A stretch of DNA of 64,000 nt from Desulfopila inferna (GTDB taxonomy: Bacteria > Desulfobacterota > Desulfobulbia > Desulfobulbales > Desulfocapsaceae): NCBI RefSeq assembly GCF_016919005.1, contig NZ_JAFFQE010000011.1, positions 1-64,000 on the forward strand, read 5' to 3'. Below are positions 1 through 9,287 of the stretch, piece by piece. The first letter of the stretch is position 1. Each line of letters starts with the position of its first letter. The translations under genes and the position numbers were made by a program. Below the pieces are notes generated by a model, which did not search any database, was not told where the DNA came from, and was given only the letters and a program-made list of their open reading frames with translations.

Positions 1-384
1 TTCCAAACCAGCTGGAAGTCAAATACAAAAATGCAGCACGGGAACTGGTATGGCAGTGGTTTTTTCCGGCAAAACAACTCACAGTTGTTGAAAATAACAA
101 TGAACTAAGGCGCTACCATGTACACGAATCACTTTTGCAAAAAGCTCTAAGGACTGCCGTAAAGAAAGCCAGGATTCCCAAGCGGTTCACTTCACACACT
201 TTTCGCCATTCCTTCGAAGGTCTCACTTTATTCGCTATCTGCCAGTCACCTTCTGCAGGCAAATTATGATATTCGAACCATTCAGGAGTTGATGGGCCAC
301 TCAGATGTAAGGACAACCATGATTTACACTCATACGGTGAAAAGTATGACGAAGAAGGAAGCAAGGAGCCCACTTGATTTTTAA
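1..384 (+). pseudogene. intI: integron integrase (IntI) C-terminal remnant, frameshifted
   Basis: The start lies outside the window. Reading from base 3 gives the integron-type tyrosine recombinase C-terminus: WQWFFPA, RRYHVHES, then [17 protein letters not shown] with the catalytic HxxR. The frame is then lost for about 25 nt (roughly 211-235). The rest is intact in another frame: [19 protein letters not shown] (catalytic GH), TTMIYTHT (tyrosine nucleophile) and the family ending RSPLDF, stop at 382-384. The stretch before RRYHVHES is the segment that separates IntI from other tyrosine recombinases. Known: attI and cassettes lie 5' of intI and point away from it, so any array would be upstream of this window. 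No attC site is seen here. The broken frame makes an active integrase unlikely. Confidence 0.85.
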
Positions 385-471
385 TATATTTACAGGCAAT
401 ATTATTGTAAAAATAATTGCGCCATGCAAAGGCTCCTACTGTATCTAAAAAAATGTGTTTTTCCAATCCGC

Positions 472-495
472 AGTCACCTTAGTGGTGACTTTTTT
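472..495 (+). terminator. intrinsic terminator after the integrase remnant
   Basis: A perfect 7-bp stem (AGTCACC at 472-478, GGTGACT at 484-490) with a 5-nt loop is followed directly by a run of T. It fits rho-independent termination of forward transcripts coming from the integrase remnant. Confidence 0.75.
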
Positions 496-595
496 AAAAG
501 ACGGCTTAACGAGAATAGGTTGCCGGATATTTATATTGATGGATAAAGGAAAGAAACTCCCAGTAAATTCAGGACAGCCTTACGAAGCGATCACC

Positions 596-2776
596 TTAAT
601 TTCTTTTCTTTTTTTTCCCCGCTTTGCGGATATTCTTTTTTTTCTTTTTCATATCTGATATTTTCGACTGACGCCGCTCCGCCAGACCTATAAGCACATC
701 ATGTACGGTCTGTTCTTTATCGCTGGTGGGTTGTCGCTGGGTATAACGACCATCCGCATCCATCTCCCAGCCGCTTCTGGTGTTTTCAAGCTGGGCGTTA
801 AGCATCTCGCGCAGCTGAGCCTGAAGATCGGCATCCTCGATGGGGGTGACGACCTCCACTCTCGCCTCCAGGTTGCGTTTCATCAGATCCGCGGAACCTA
901 TATAATATTCTTCCTTGCCGCCGTTTCTGAAGTAATACACTCTGGCATGCTCCAGAAACCGCCCCACTATCGAGATTACCGAGATATTTTCCGATAAACC
1001 GGCAATCCCCGGCCGCAGCCTGCACGAATCACGCAAAATCAGCTGGATGCGCACCCCGGCCTGAGAGGCGCGGTAAAGAGCGCTGGTGATCTCCTTGTCC
1101 TCCAGGGCATTGCACTTAAACTGGATGAGGCCGCCGCCGGAGGTTTGATGTAATTCCATCTCCCGGGTGATTTTTTGCAGGAGAGCGCGCTTCAGCATAT
1201 TGGGACAGGGCAGAATTTTTTTATATTTCCGTACCGGTGCATATCCCGTGGTCAGGTAGTTGAACAATTCCGTGAGGTCTTTTCCCAGCACGGGATCGCA
1301 GCTAAGCAGTCCGATATCGCTGTATTGCCTGGCGGTTCCGGCATGATAATTCCCTGTACCGATGTGCATATACCTTTTCAAGCCGTTATAATCCCTGCGG
1401 ACTACAAAGATTACCTTGCTGTGGGTTTTCAGACCGACCACGCCGAAGGTTACATGAATCCCGGCCTCTTCAAGCTCCTCCGCCCAACTGATATTGGCGG
1501 ACTCGTCAAATCGTGCCATGAGTTCGACAACGACAGCCACCTGCTTGCCGTTATAGGCGGCATCGACAAGATACTGTATGATTCTCGATTGTGAACTGGT
1601 CCTGTAGAGCGTCATCTTGATCGCCAGGACCTTGGGGTCCCGGCTCGCCTCTCTTAAAAACCGCTCGATGGAGGTTTCAAAGGACTCGTAGGGATGCTGC
1701 AGCAGTATATTCTGTTTTTCCCTGATAATATGAAATATGCTCGATATCTCCATCTGCAGTGCGGGATGGTCACAGGGCTGGTGCGGAGGAAAATGCAGAT
1801 CGGTTTTATTGATATTCCACATCTCGATAAGATCCTTTTTGGCCAGGAGTCCATTCACCTCGTAAACGTCATTCCCCTCGTCGATATCCAGCTCCGCGGC
1901 AAGCCTGCCCCGCAGGCGCCGGTCCATGGATTCCTCGACCTCCAGCCGTACTATCTGGGCGAACTTTCTATCCCGCAGCGCTGTTTCAATCACGACCAGG
2001 AGATCATTAGCCTGCTCAGCATGACGTTCAGTTATAGCGTTTCTGGTTACCCGGAAAAGCCATGAGCCCTTGATGAGCATGCCGGGAAAAAGAAGAGGCA
2101 GGTTATTCGCCACCAGATCTTCAAAAGTAATATAGATATGCTGATGCTCCCTGCCGCACTGAATGAAGCGGGGTACCCCTATTTCCGGCGGCACCTTGAT
2201 ACGATTCAGGTATTCATGATCATCTTCATCTTCGCTGGTGACCACAAGAAGGTTGAGCGAGAGATTCGAGATAAAAGGAAAAGGATGGGCCGGATCAATT
2301 CCCTGGGGGGTCAAAAGCGGGAAAATGTTTTCTGAAAAATAGCTATCCATCCTCGCTTTTTCAGAATCCTCGAGATCCCGATATTTTTTAAACTCGATCC
2401 CCTCATTGCGCAGAAGAGTAAATAGCTCCTTCTCAAGCATCTGCCGTTGCTTGAGTATGTGGCGCACACTGACGACGCAGGCTTCAATCTGCTCGTCGGG
2501 AAGCATGCCGTCGACGCTGGTTTTTTTGACACCGGCGCCAACCTGCTGTTTCAGGCCGCCGATACGCTTCATGAAAAATTCATCGAGATTGGAGCTGACC
2601 ACGGAGAGGAAGAAGACACGCTCCAGCAGGGGATTGCGCTCATCCATCGCTTCATGCAATACGCGTTTGTTGAATTCCAGCCAGGTCAATTCCCGGTTGA
2701 GATACCAGCGGGGATCGTCGAGATCAAATTCCTGGCCTGCAGAAACGGCTGCTTTGCCTGCTTCATCTTCTTTCAT
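596..2776 (-). CDS. ppk1: polyphosphate kinase 1
   Basis: Makes polyphosphate reversibly from ATP. The protein opens with the PPK1 N-terminal signature YLNRELTWLEFNKRVL. It carries MHIGTGNYHAGTARQYSD, containing the histidine that becomes phosphorylated, and LEHARVYYF with the second essential histidine, plus GSADLMKRNLEARVE near the end. I chose the ATG at 2776 (726 aa, MKEDEAGK), which has AGGG six bases upstream. An in-frame GTG at 2854 would add 26 residues but has no well-placed ribosome site. The C-terminus is a very basic tail with two lysine runs, encoded by T-rich DNA at 600-655; it is unusual and may bind polyphosphate or nucleic acid (inference). It is transcribed away from mntP and appears monocistronic. 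Confidence 0.95.
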   Translation of the reverse strand: MKEDEAGKAAVSAGQEFDLDDPRWYLNRELTWLEFNKRVLHEAMDERNPLLERVFFLSVVSSNLDEFFMKRIGGLKQQVGAGVKKTSVDGMLPDEQIEACVVSVRHILKQRQMLEKELFTLLRNEGIEFKKYRDLEDSEKARMDSYFSENIFPLLTPQGIDPAHPFPFISNLSLNLLVVTSEDEDDHEYLNRIKVPPEIGVPRFIQCGREHQHIYITFEDLVANNLPLLFPGMLIKGSWLFRVTRNAITERHAEQANDLLVVIETALRDRKFAQIVRLEVEESMDRRLRGRLAAELDIDEGNDVYEVNGLLAKKDLIEMWNINKTDLHFPPHQPCDHPALQMEISSIFHIIREKQNILLQHPYESFETSIERFLREASRDPKVLAIKMTLYRTSSQSRIIQYLVDAAYNGKQVAVVVELMARFDESANISWAEELEEAGIHVTFGVVGLKTHSKVIFVVRRDYNGLKRYMHIGTGNYHAGTARQYSDIGLLSCDPVLGKDLTELFNYLTTGYAPVRKYKKILPCPNMLKRALLQKITREMELHQTSGGGLIQFKCNALEDKEITSALYRASQAGVRIQLILRDSCRLRPGIAGLSENISVISIVGRFLEHARVYYFRNGGKEEYYIGSADLMKRNLEARVEVVTPIEDADLQAQLREMLNAQLENTRSGWEMDADGRYTQRQPTSDKEQTVHDVLIGLAERRQSKISDMKKKKKNIRKAGKKKKRN

Positions 2777-2946
2777 TGACAACCCTGATAGACTGAAAAT
2801 TTTTACTTCATCTTGATGATCTCTTAAAAAGTCATGGAAGTTGGCGAGAGCCACTCATCCATTGAACTACCTTAGTATATCCCAGGAAACGATGACTGTA
2901 AAATAGGTCTCAATTAGGTCAAAGCGAAGTGTGTCCGAATGCCTGC

Positions 2947-3000
2947 CGGTGCCTCCTTTTCAGTTGCCGGGTCCATGAATTTCATGGTAAGGAGGTGCCG
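2947..3000. other. nested hairpin in the ppk1-mntP gap
   Basis: The 430-bp gap between the divergent ppk1 and mntP holds an imperfect inverted repeat. GGTGCCTCCTT (2948-2958) pairs with AAGGAGGTGCC (2989-2999) over 11 positions, two of them G-U. A second inverted repeat, CCATGAA/TTTCATGG, sits in the loop. A CTCTTTTTC stretch follows on the forward strand. It could be a structured leader, a terminator or a dispersed palindrome. I looked for the manganese yybP-ykoY riboswitch, which often precedes mntP, and could not recognise its conserved core. I see nothing else in the gap. Confidence 0.4.
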
Positions 3001-3207
3001 CAACCTCTTTTTCGTGAGAATCTTTTATCGTAACTATTCAGCAGCACACCATCCGGAGTCTACGCTTACCTGTCCACGATCAGGGCGTCCAGCACACCCA
3101 ATGTATAGCTAACCGCCCTGCTTATGGACATATGGCGCACTGCTAAATAGTTAAAAACAAGTGGTCGGCCAAATAATGCAGATCAACCTGAATAGTTACC
3201 TTTAATC

Positions 3208-3792
3208 ATGCATTTTGTTACCATTCTGGGAATAGCGGTGGCCCTTGCCATGGATGCCTTCGCGGTGGCCGTGGCCACCGGTGTCAGCCTGAGAAATGTC
3301 AGCTTCAGGCAGACCTTCAGGCTGTCCTGGCACTTCGGGCTGTTCCAGGCTTTAATGCCGCTGCTCGGCTGGTATTGCGGCACTTCTGTTCAGGAGTATG
3401 TCAAGGCCTACGATCACTGGATCGCCTTTATCCTGCTCTTTCTGGTTGGGGGCAATATGCTCAGAGAAGCTTTCGGGCAGGAAAAAGAGGAACAGCCGGG
3501 CAGAAAGGATGCCACCAAGGGTTTAACCCTGGTGGTTCTCTCCGTGGCGACTTCGATAGACGCCCTGGCCGTGGGGTTAAGCATGTCCTTACTGCAGATA
3601 TCCATAGTGTATCCCGCCATCATCATCGGCATCGTCGCCGGTCTCTTTACCATAGCAGGACTTCATCTGGGGAAGAAGGCCGCAAATCTCCAGAAATTAA
3701 GTCCTGTTGCCGAAGTTCTTGGCGGAGCCGTGCTCTGGCTGATTGGCCTTAATATTCTAAGGGAACACGGAGTCCTCAACTTCCTGAACTAG
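3208..3792 (+). CDS. mntP: manganese efflux pump MntP
   Basis: Inner-membrane Mn2+ exporter of 194 aa, the usual family length, with six predicted membrane segments in two repeats. Each repeat carries the family signature with conserved aspartate: ALAMDAFAVAVATG near residue 12 and SVATSIDALAVGLSMS near residue 110. The first ATG follows a weak ribosome site, so translation may be modest. The gene stands alone between ppk1 and the end of the reverse efflux operon. Manganese-responsive control would be expected from the family, but I could not identify the regulatory element. Confidence 0.93.
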   Translation: MHFVTILGIAVALAMDAFAVAVATGVSLRNVSFRQTFRLSWHFGLFQALMPLLGWYCGTSVQEYVKAYDHWIAFILLFLVGGNMLREAFGQEKEEQPGRKDATKGLTLVVLSVATSIDALAVGLSMSLLQISIVYPAIIIGIVAGLFTIAGLHLGKKAANLQKLSPVAEVLGGAVLWLIGLNILREHGVLNFLN

Positions 3793-3863
3793 CGCCTGTC
3801 CATAGTCCTGGACGGAGACGAATTGATATCTGAAAAATGAGCAGCTAATCGACACTAGGAACG

Positions 3864-4922
3864 CTACAACGACTTCTGCCGTCCGGCCAGCTGTTGCTCA
3901 AATGCATAAAATGTGGTCATGATGCCGAAATCGGGATCATCGAGCAAAATATATTTCAATTCTGAAAAATACTCCTGCAATGACTGCCGCAGAAAAGGAC
4001 GGTTTTCCTTCTCCGTTGCCTTGTGGTCCCAGACATCCCAGACAAGGACACCAAACCCGGCAATAGCTCCAAAGAATTTTCCCCCTATCTTGGCGGCGAC
4101 CTTTCCTCCTGTTTTGGCTGCCATGGCCGAAGCCATTTTGCCCGACGAGGTGGTGGCCATTTTTGTGCCGATGCCGGAAATCATGGTTTTGATATGGCCG
4201 GCAAGCAAGGCCGTACCTCCAACCCCTGAAACCGTCAGAGCTTTGAGGGTCAGGGGAGTCTGTCTGCTGCCGTCCGAGGATGTGGCAGTCAGGGCCATAT
4301 CCTCGAGATATTCCTGCCAGGCAACCCTGCCGATGTCGTAGGTTGCAGGAATTTCGTCGAGATCCCTGCGCAGGATCTCAACATAACGAGCCACTGTTTC
4401 GTTTATGATTCTTTCCATGAATTTCTGGGCGATCTGCGGACGCAGGACCCGCTGGGAAAACTCTGCCTGGATCTCCTCGGTCAGTTTTTCCGAAGCATCG
4501 GGCTGGTTTTCCAGGACATAGTTAACGCCGTATTGATAGAGCCCTTTTAAACCGAGGACCTGCTGGGTCCAGTAGCTGAAATACCACTCCAGAAAAGAAT
4601 CGTCGACCCTCTCCATCATCCCCGCGATCCAGACATCCAACTCATCCTCCGCATACAACCGTACCTCCTGCCGTGCCTTCTGCAGGGTTGCGGCAACGGC
4701 GGCATCGACCTCGTGCCAGGCGATGACGGGGGGAGCGGGCTTAATCACTCGGGCGGGGGCATCATCCTTTCCCACCCTGCTTCCTGACATCTGCGCTTGC
4801 ATCAAAAACCATCCCAGGGCGGCGAGTATGATAAGGATGATGGCTATCCAGATGGTGTTGACCAGAATTCGTCTGGTAAATTCCAGATTTTCAGCGGTCC
4901 TTCGCAGCCTTTCTTTTACCAT
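3864..4922 (-). CDS. unknown inner-membrane protein with glycine-rich hydrophobic region
   Basis: I do not recognise this family. The start at 4922 follows a strong AAGGAAAGG site 13 bp after the stop of the TolC-like gene, giving 352 aa. Visible parts: a short basic cytoplasmic N-terminus; one membrane segment near residues 20-42 (IWIAIILIILAALGWFL); a charged, mostly helical domain rich in W, Y and E (about 60-215, including DDSFLEWYFSYWTQQ); then a Gly/Ala/Lys-rich stretch near 225-300 (SGIGTKMATTSSGKMASAM, GGKVAAKIGGKFFGAIAG) like a glycine zipper; and a charged tail. It is the last gene of the marR-MFP-RND-TolC operon, so a role as an accessory or envelope-stress partner of the pump is possible but only inferred from position. 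Confidence 0.75.
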   Translation of the reverse strand: MVKERLRRTAENLEFTRRILVNTIWIAIILIILAALGWFLMQAQMSGSRVGKDDAPARVIKPAPPVIAWHEVDAAVAATLQKARQEVRLYAEDELDVWIAGMMERVDDSFLEWYFSYWTQQVLGLKGLYQYGVNYVLENQPDASEKLTEEIQAEFSQRVLRPQIAQKFMERIINETVARYVEILRRDLDEIPATYDIGRVAWQEYLEDMALTATSSDGSRQTPLTLKALTVSGVGGTALLAGHIKTMISGIGTKMATTSSGKMASAMAAKTGGKVAAKIGGKFFGAIAGFGVLVWDVWDHKATEKENRPFLRQSLQEYFSELKYILLDDPDFGIMTTFYAFEQQLAGRQKSL

Positions 4923-4935
4923 CCTCTTTCCTTCA

Positions 4936-6186
4936 TCAGAACGCCTCGATCTGCCTTTTAATTCTAAAGTGATTACTGAAGGCAGCCTGCAAAACAGCGA
5001 CATAATTATATTGTGCCCTGGAAAGATTGGCAACGGCATCCAGCAGATCGGATTCTCGCTGCAGCCCTTCATTATATTTCAATCGTGTAATTCTGAGGTT
5101 TTCTTCCGCCTGCTCTATACTGCTCAGCGCCACCTCGATATTTCTCATGCTGACGGCGAAATCTACATGCAGATTACGTAATTCGGTGGTCAGTGAATCC
5201 CTAAGCTCCTGCAGGTCATACTGCAGCCCCAGAGTCTCAAGACGGGCTCTGGCCAAGGATGCCGCTTTGGCTCCTCCCCGATACAGGTTTAAGGACAAAT
5301 TCAGCTGGGCCCGGAATTCATCATCGCCGATATCGCCTCTCTGGTTGATGATATCGTTATCATAATTGCGATAACTGCCGACCAGATCCACTTTTGGATA
5401 ATAGTCGCTCCGCTCCACATTCTCCTGCTTTTGCGAAGCGGCGGCAAGTTTTTCAAGAGCAAGCAGCTCGCTTTTCTCCGCCAGCATGACAGCCATATTG
5501 CGCTCCAGCTCCTTTTGGGGAGGTTTCTCGGCAAATTCGGTAAAAGCTAATTGATCAAACGCGACCGGCCTTCCTATAATACGACTCAGCAGGTTAAGGC
5601 TTTTCACCACTCCGGCCCTCGCTGCTTCAACTGTTAAATCCGAATTATCAAGATCTACTTTGAATCTGAGCAGCTCATTCCTGTCGATCAGGCCGACATC
5701 AAGACGATTTTGGGCATCCTGATAAATTTTTTCAAGAGTCTCGAAATTTTTCTCTGCGACTTTAAGATTTGCCTGCCTTTCATAGACATTGAGATAACTG
5801 AGCGCCACATCGACTTGAATATCCTGCTTCAGCCCCTGGAGCTGCAGTTCTTCGAAATCGGTTAACAGCTCAGCCGACTCAATCTGGTACTTATCCCTGA
5901 ATCCATTGAACAAATTCCAGGATATCGCGCCATAGGCAGTCGAATTTTCTCTGCTTTCCGTAAGCGATTCTTCATCAAGCATATTTACCTGATAGGAAAG
6001 ATCAGCCGAAGGCAGATAGCCTGACCGGGCAATGCGCACATCTTTTTGGCTTTGCTCCTTATTGATCATATATCGTTTTACTATCTCCCTGTTGGAGAGG
6101 GCGATTTCCTGCATTTCATTCAAATCCAGTGCGAATGCAGGTACCGCTGCTAACAGCGAACAAAGCACCAAGCTAAACATTCTCAT
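4936..6186 (-). CDS. TolC-family outer-membrane efflux protein
   Basis: Outer-membrane channel for the adjacent RND pump. The 416-aa protein begins with a signal peptide (MRMFSLVLCSLLAAVPAFA, cleavage after AFA), followed by the two repeated alpha-helical hairpin halves of the OEP family: coiled-coil regions near 60-190 with DRNELLRFKVDLDNS, and 280-405 with LNLSLNLYRGG and ITRLKYNEGLQRESDLLDA. The ATG at 6186 has AAAGGAG eight bases upstream. Its first 14 bp overlap the end of the RND gene, pointing to translational coupling. The C-terminus ends soon after the last helix. Confidence 0.9.
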   Translation of the reverse strand: MRMFSLVLCSLLAAVPAFALDLNEMQEIALSNREIVKRYMINKEQSQKDVRIARSGYLPSADLSYQVNMLDEESLTESRENSTAYGAISWNLFNGFRDKYQIESAELLTDFEELQLQGLKQDIQVDVALSYLNVYERQANLKVAEKNFETLEKIYQDAQNRLDVGLIDRNELLRFKVDLDNSDLTVEAARAGVVKSLNLLSRIIGRPVAFDQLAFTEFAEKPPQKELERNMAVMLAEKSELLALEKLAAASQKQENVERSDYYPKVDLVGSYRNYDNDIINQRGDIGDDEFRAQLNLSLNLYRGGAKAASLARARLETLGLQYDLQELRDSLTTELRNLHVDFAVSMRNIEVALSSIEQAEENLRITRLKYNEGLQRESDLLDAVANLSRAQYNYVAVLQAAFSNHFRIKRQIEAF

Positions 6187-9100
6187 GCGTTCTACTCCTT
6201 TCAAATCTGATAACAAAGGCAAGTAATGCCGGGATAACAAAAAGTGTGAACAGTGTCGAAAGCGCGATCCCACCAAGAAGGATGGATCCCAATCCTCTAT
6301 ACAGCTCACTGCCGGAGCCGGTGGAGACAACCAGCGGGGTCATGGCGAGGAGACTGGTTATCGCGCTCATAAAAATCGGTCGAATTCGGGTCTTGACGGA
6401 TTCGGAAATGGCTTCGATTCCGGCGATCCCATTATAACGTACATTATTTAGGGACTGATGAACAATAAGAATAGCATTATTTACGACGGTACCGATGAGA
6501 ATGATAAAACCGAGCATGGCGAGCACGTCAAAACCCTGCGGCGCAATAATCCGGTTCACCAGCTCAAGACCGACAAAACCACCCGCTGCCGCCAGCGGCA
6601 CGGTAAACAGAATAATAAAAGGATAGAAGAAATTCTCAAACAGGGCCGCCAGCAGCAGATAGGTGATAAGCAGGGCAAGCAGAAGATTCCACTGCAAGGC
6701 TTCGCCTGTAGCTTCCAGTTTATCGGCATTGCCGCCGATAGTGACCTCCAGTCCTTTGAGCTTGCCGGCGGCATAGAGGGGGCCGACAATTTCATTTTCG
6801 ATGATTTCCATGGCCTGTTGCAGCGGCAAGTCCTTTGATGGGGTAATCTGCAAGGTGATATTACGCCTGCGCTCCAGATGACGTATCTGCGGCATGCTTT
6901 CACTATAGACCAGATCAGCTACATCGCCGACCTTGATAAGATCTCCGTGGCCATTTACGATAGTGGCCTTGAGAATATTCTCGGGGGTATCAAAACTCTC
7001 GGCGTCGCCCATGAGGACAAGATCGACCTGTTTGGTGCCTTCCGGCCGGAACTCGTCAATCTTTCTGCCGTCCATAAGAATATCGATATAGACGCCGAGA
7101 TCCCGTTCAGTCAGGCCGCTCGATGCAAGTCTTTCCTTGTTGGGGATGACCTGAATCTCCGGATAACTTGTCTCCAGTGATGGAATCGGTCTGATCTGGG
7201 CATCCGGTATTTTTCCGCCAATGGCACCATACAGCATTCGCGCACCCGCAACTATCGTATCGATTTTATCTCCTGAAACATTCACCTCGACCGTCCGCCC
7301 TTCACCTATTCCGCTCTCAAAGATACCGGCCTGGATGCTGACCCCGTAAAAACCGGGGATGGAATTCATTATCCTGGTGAACAGGGGCATCATCTCGGCG
7401 GCGCGGGTTTCATGAGCACTAATGCCCCCGAAGATGGTGATGCGATCCGCTCCGACAAAGAACATCTGTTCAATCTTCGGTATACCGTCCTTGCCATCTT
7501 CCTTAAAGTAGGGTTCGCTCTCATCGTAGATGTATTTTCCTATTTCCTCCATCTTCTCGACGGAGTATCCCGGAGGTGGAATGAGAATATTAAGGATCAG
7601 GTTTCTATTGCCCTGGGGCAGATATTCGGCGCTTGGTCTGAGCCAGAGAACAAGAGCTGCAGAGAGTGAAGTGAATAGAATAACGGTAATGATTCTGGTG
7701 TATGTGTTTTTCAGGCAAAAGCCGGAAATCACCATGATACTCCGGGCCAGGATCGGCCCGACATAGCTTCTCTGCAGGAAATTTTTCTTTTTCCTGGTGG
7801 ATTTCCGATAGAGAATATGAATAAGAGTCGGAATCACCGAAACGGAAACCAGGAGGCTGAGGATAATGGCAAAAGTGATAGCGATAGCGATATCTCGAAA
7901 GAGCTGTCCCGCCTCTTCCTGGATAAAGATAACGGGCAGGAACACCGCGACTGTGGTGGCGGTCGAGGCGAAAACCGCCCCCCATACCTCTTTTGCACCA
8001 TCGAGGGCTGCCTGATAGGCACTTTTACCGAGCTTGAGATGGCGGTCGATATTCTCCAGGACGACAATGGAGTTGTCGACCAGCATCCCCACGGCAAAGG
8101 AGATGCCGGCAAGACTGACCACGTTCAGACTTCTTCCCGATATCCACAGAAAGATGAAGGTTCCTACGACCGATATCGGTATGGCGATGGCCGTCGTCAG
8201 GGTCGAGCGTACGCTGCGCAAAAAGGTGAGCAAGACGCCGACCGCCAGAAGGCCGCCCAGCAGAACATTGGTTTTCACCAGACCGATGGCCGTGTTGATG
8301 TAAGGGCGCTGGTCATAAACCATATCGATATAGAGATTTTCCTCGGCCAGAATACCGCGGTTGAGCTCCGCGACCGCGTCCTCCACCCTGTCGGTCATGT
8401 CCAGGACATTGGTGCCCGGCTCTTTGCGGACGGCTACCACGATTACCTCGGAACCATTATTCAGGACCGAGACATCCTTCTTGTCGAAGCCATTCTCAAC
8501 CGTGACCACATCCTGGAGATAGACCCTTTTGATGCCGTCATCATAGACTACTACATCAAGAGCATCTGCAGGCTGCTGAAACTGGCCGATTGTGCGGATG
8601 CGGTAATTTTTCCGGCCCATTCCCAAAACACCCGCGGAGGTGGTTATGTTGGCGCTCCTGATGGCTTCGATTATCTGATTGATGGTGACGTTATTCTGGG
8701 CCATCAGGGCGGTATCAAGAGTTATATGCAGTTCATTCTCGGTCCCCCCGAAGACGAAAAGTGAACCGACTCCCGGCACCCTCTCCAGATGCTGCCTGAT
8801 GTTGTTTTCGAAATAGGTTCTGAATTGGCTGATATGGTGCTGGTTTTGCTCATTGGTCTTGAGCATCATCCAGATAACGGGGGACGAGTTGGCTCCTGCT
8901 GATTCAATAACCGGCCTGTCGGCATTCTCCGGATAGTCGGACACCTCGTTAAGCTTGTTGGAAACCCTGAGCAGGGCATCGTCCAGATCCGTCTCCAGCT
9001 GAAACGATAAGGTAATTTCGCTGAAGCTGTTATAGGCAGAGCTCTCCATTTCGGTGAGGCCGCGCAATCCTTTAAGAGCCTCTTCCTGGCGCTCTATTAT

Positions 9101-9286
9101 TTCCTTTTCTATCTCGAAGGGAGTTGCCCCGCCCCAGGTGGTCTGCACGGTTATCTGCGGAGTCTCCACATCCGGAGTCAGCTGGACGGGCAGACTGTTT
9201 AAACCGATCAGGCCGAAGGTGACCACCAGGATGACGGCAACCGCAACGGTAACCGGTTTATCGAGAGAATATCGTACGATATCCAT
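6173..9286 (-). CDS. RND efflux transporter permease (HAE1/MdtB-like)
   Basis: Proton-driven inner-membrane pump of 1037 aa, full length for the family, with twelve membrane helices and two large periplasmic loops. The N-terminus has the family signature PVTVAVAVILVV, LPVQLTPDVETPQITVQTTW, and the C-terminus GFIILIGTVVNNAILIVHQ. The proton-relay motif in helix 4 reads GMLVDN (D404-N405), where AcrB has two aspartates, so only one acid is kept. The ATG at 9286 has GGAG six bases upstream; an earlier in-frame start lacks one. It lies 1 bp after the membrane fusion gene and overlaps the TolC gene. Substrate unknown; the VDN form also occurs in other RND subfamilies, so antibiotic export is not proven. 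Confidence 0.92.
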   Translation of the reverse strand: MDIVRYSLDKPVTVAVAVILVVTFGLIGLNSLPVQLTPDVETPQITVQTTWGGATPFEIEKEIIERQEEALKGLRGLTEMESSAYNSFSEITLSFQLETDLDDALLRVSNKLNEVSDYPENADRPVIESAGANSSPVIWMMLKTNEQNQHHISQFRTYFENNIRQHLERVPGVGSLFVFGGTENELHITLDTALMAQNNVTINQIIEAIRSANITTSAGVLGMGRKNYRIRTIGQFQQPADALDVVVYDDGIKRVYLQDVVTVENGFDKKDVSVLNNGSEVIVVAVRKEPGTNVLDMTDRVEDAVAELNRGILAEENLYIDMVYDQRPYINTAIGLVKTNVLLGGLLAVGVLLTFLRSVRSTLTTAIAIPISVVGTFIFLWISGRSLNVVSLAGISFAVGMLVDNSIVVLENIDRHLKLGKSAYQAALDGAKEVWGAVFASTATTVAVFLPVIFIQEEAGQLFRDIAIAITFAIILSLLVSVSVIPTLIHILYRKSTRKKKNFLQRSYVGPILARSIMVISGFCLKNTYTRIITVILFTSLSAALVLWLRPSAEYLPQGNRNLILNILIPPPGYSVEKMEEIGKYIYDESEPYFKEDGKDGIPKIEQMFFVGADRITIFGGISAHETRAAEMMPLFTRIMNSIPGFYGVSIQAGIFESGIGEGRTVEVNVSGDKIDTIVAGARMLYGAIGGKIPDAQIRPIPSLETSYPEIQVIPNKERLASSGLTERDLGVYIDILMDGRKIDEFRPEGTKQVDLVLMGDAESFDTPENILKATIVNGHGDLIKVGDVADLVYSESMPQIRHLERRRNITLQITPSKDLPLQQAMEIIENEIVGPLYAAGKLKGLEVTIGGNADKLEATGEALQWNLLLALLITYLLLAALFENFFYPFIILFTVPLAAAGGFVGLELVNRIIAPQGFDVLAMLGFIILIGTVVNNAILIVHQSLNNVRYNGIAGIEAISESVKTRIRPIFMSAITSLLAMTPLVVSTGSGSELYRGLGSILLGGIALSTLFTLFVIPALLAFVIRFERSRTHENV

Positions 9287-9287
9287 G

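Noticed and set aside
385-595. attC-like sites near the integrase remnant
   Set aside because: The only inverted repeat is a simple terminator; the cassette side of an integron lies on the 5' side of intI, outside the window.
2855-3207. Possible yybP-ykoY manganese riboswitch ahead of mntP
   Set aside because: The conserved core of that riboswitch could not be found; only an unassigned hairpin is present.
7817-8764. Forward open frame of 315 codons
   Set aside because: Antisense to the RND pump gene; composition very rich in D, G and Q without family match.
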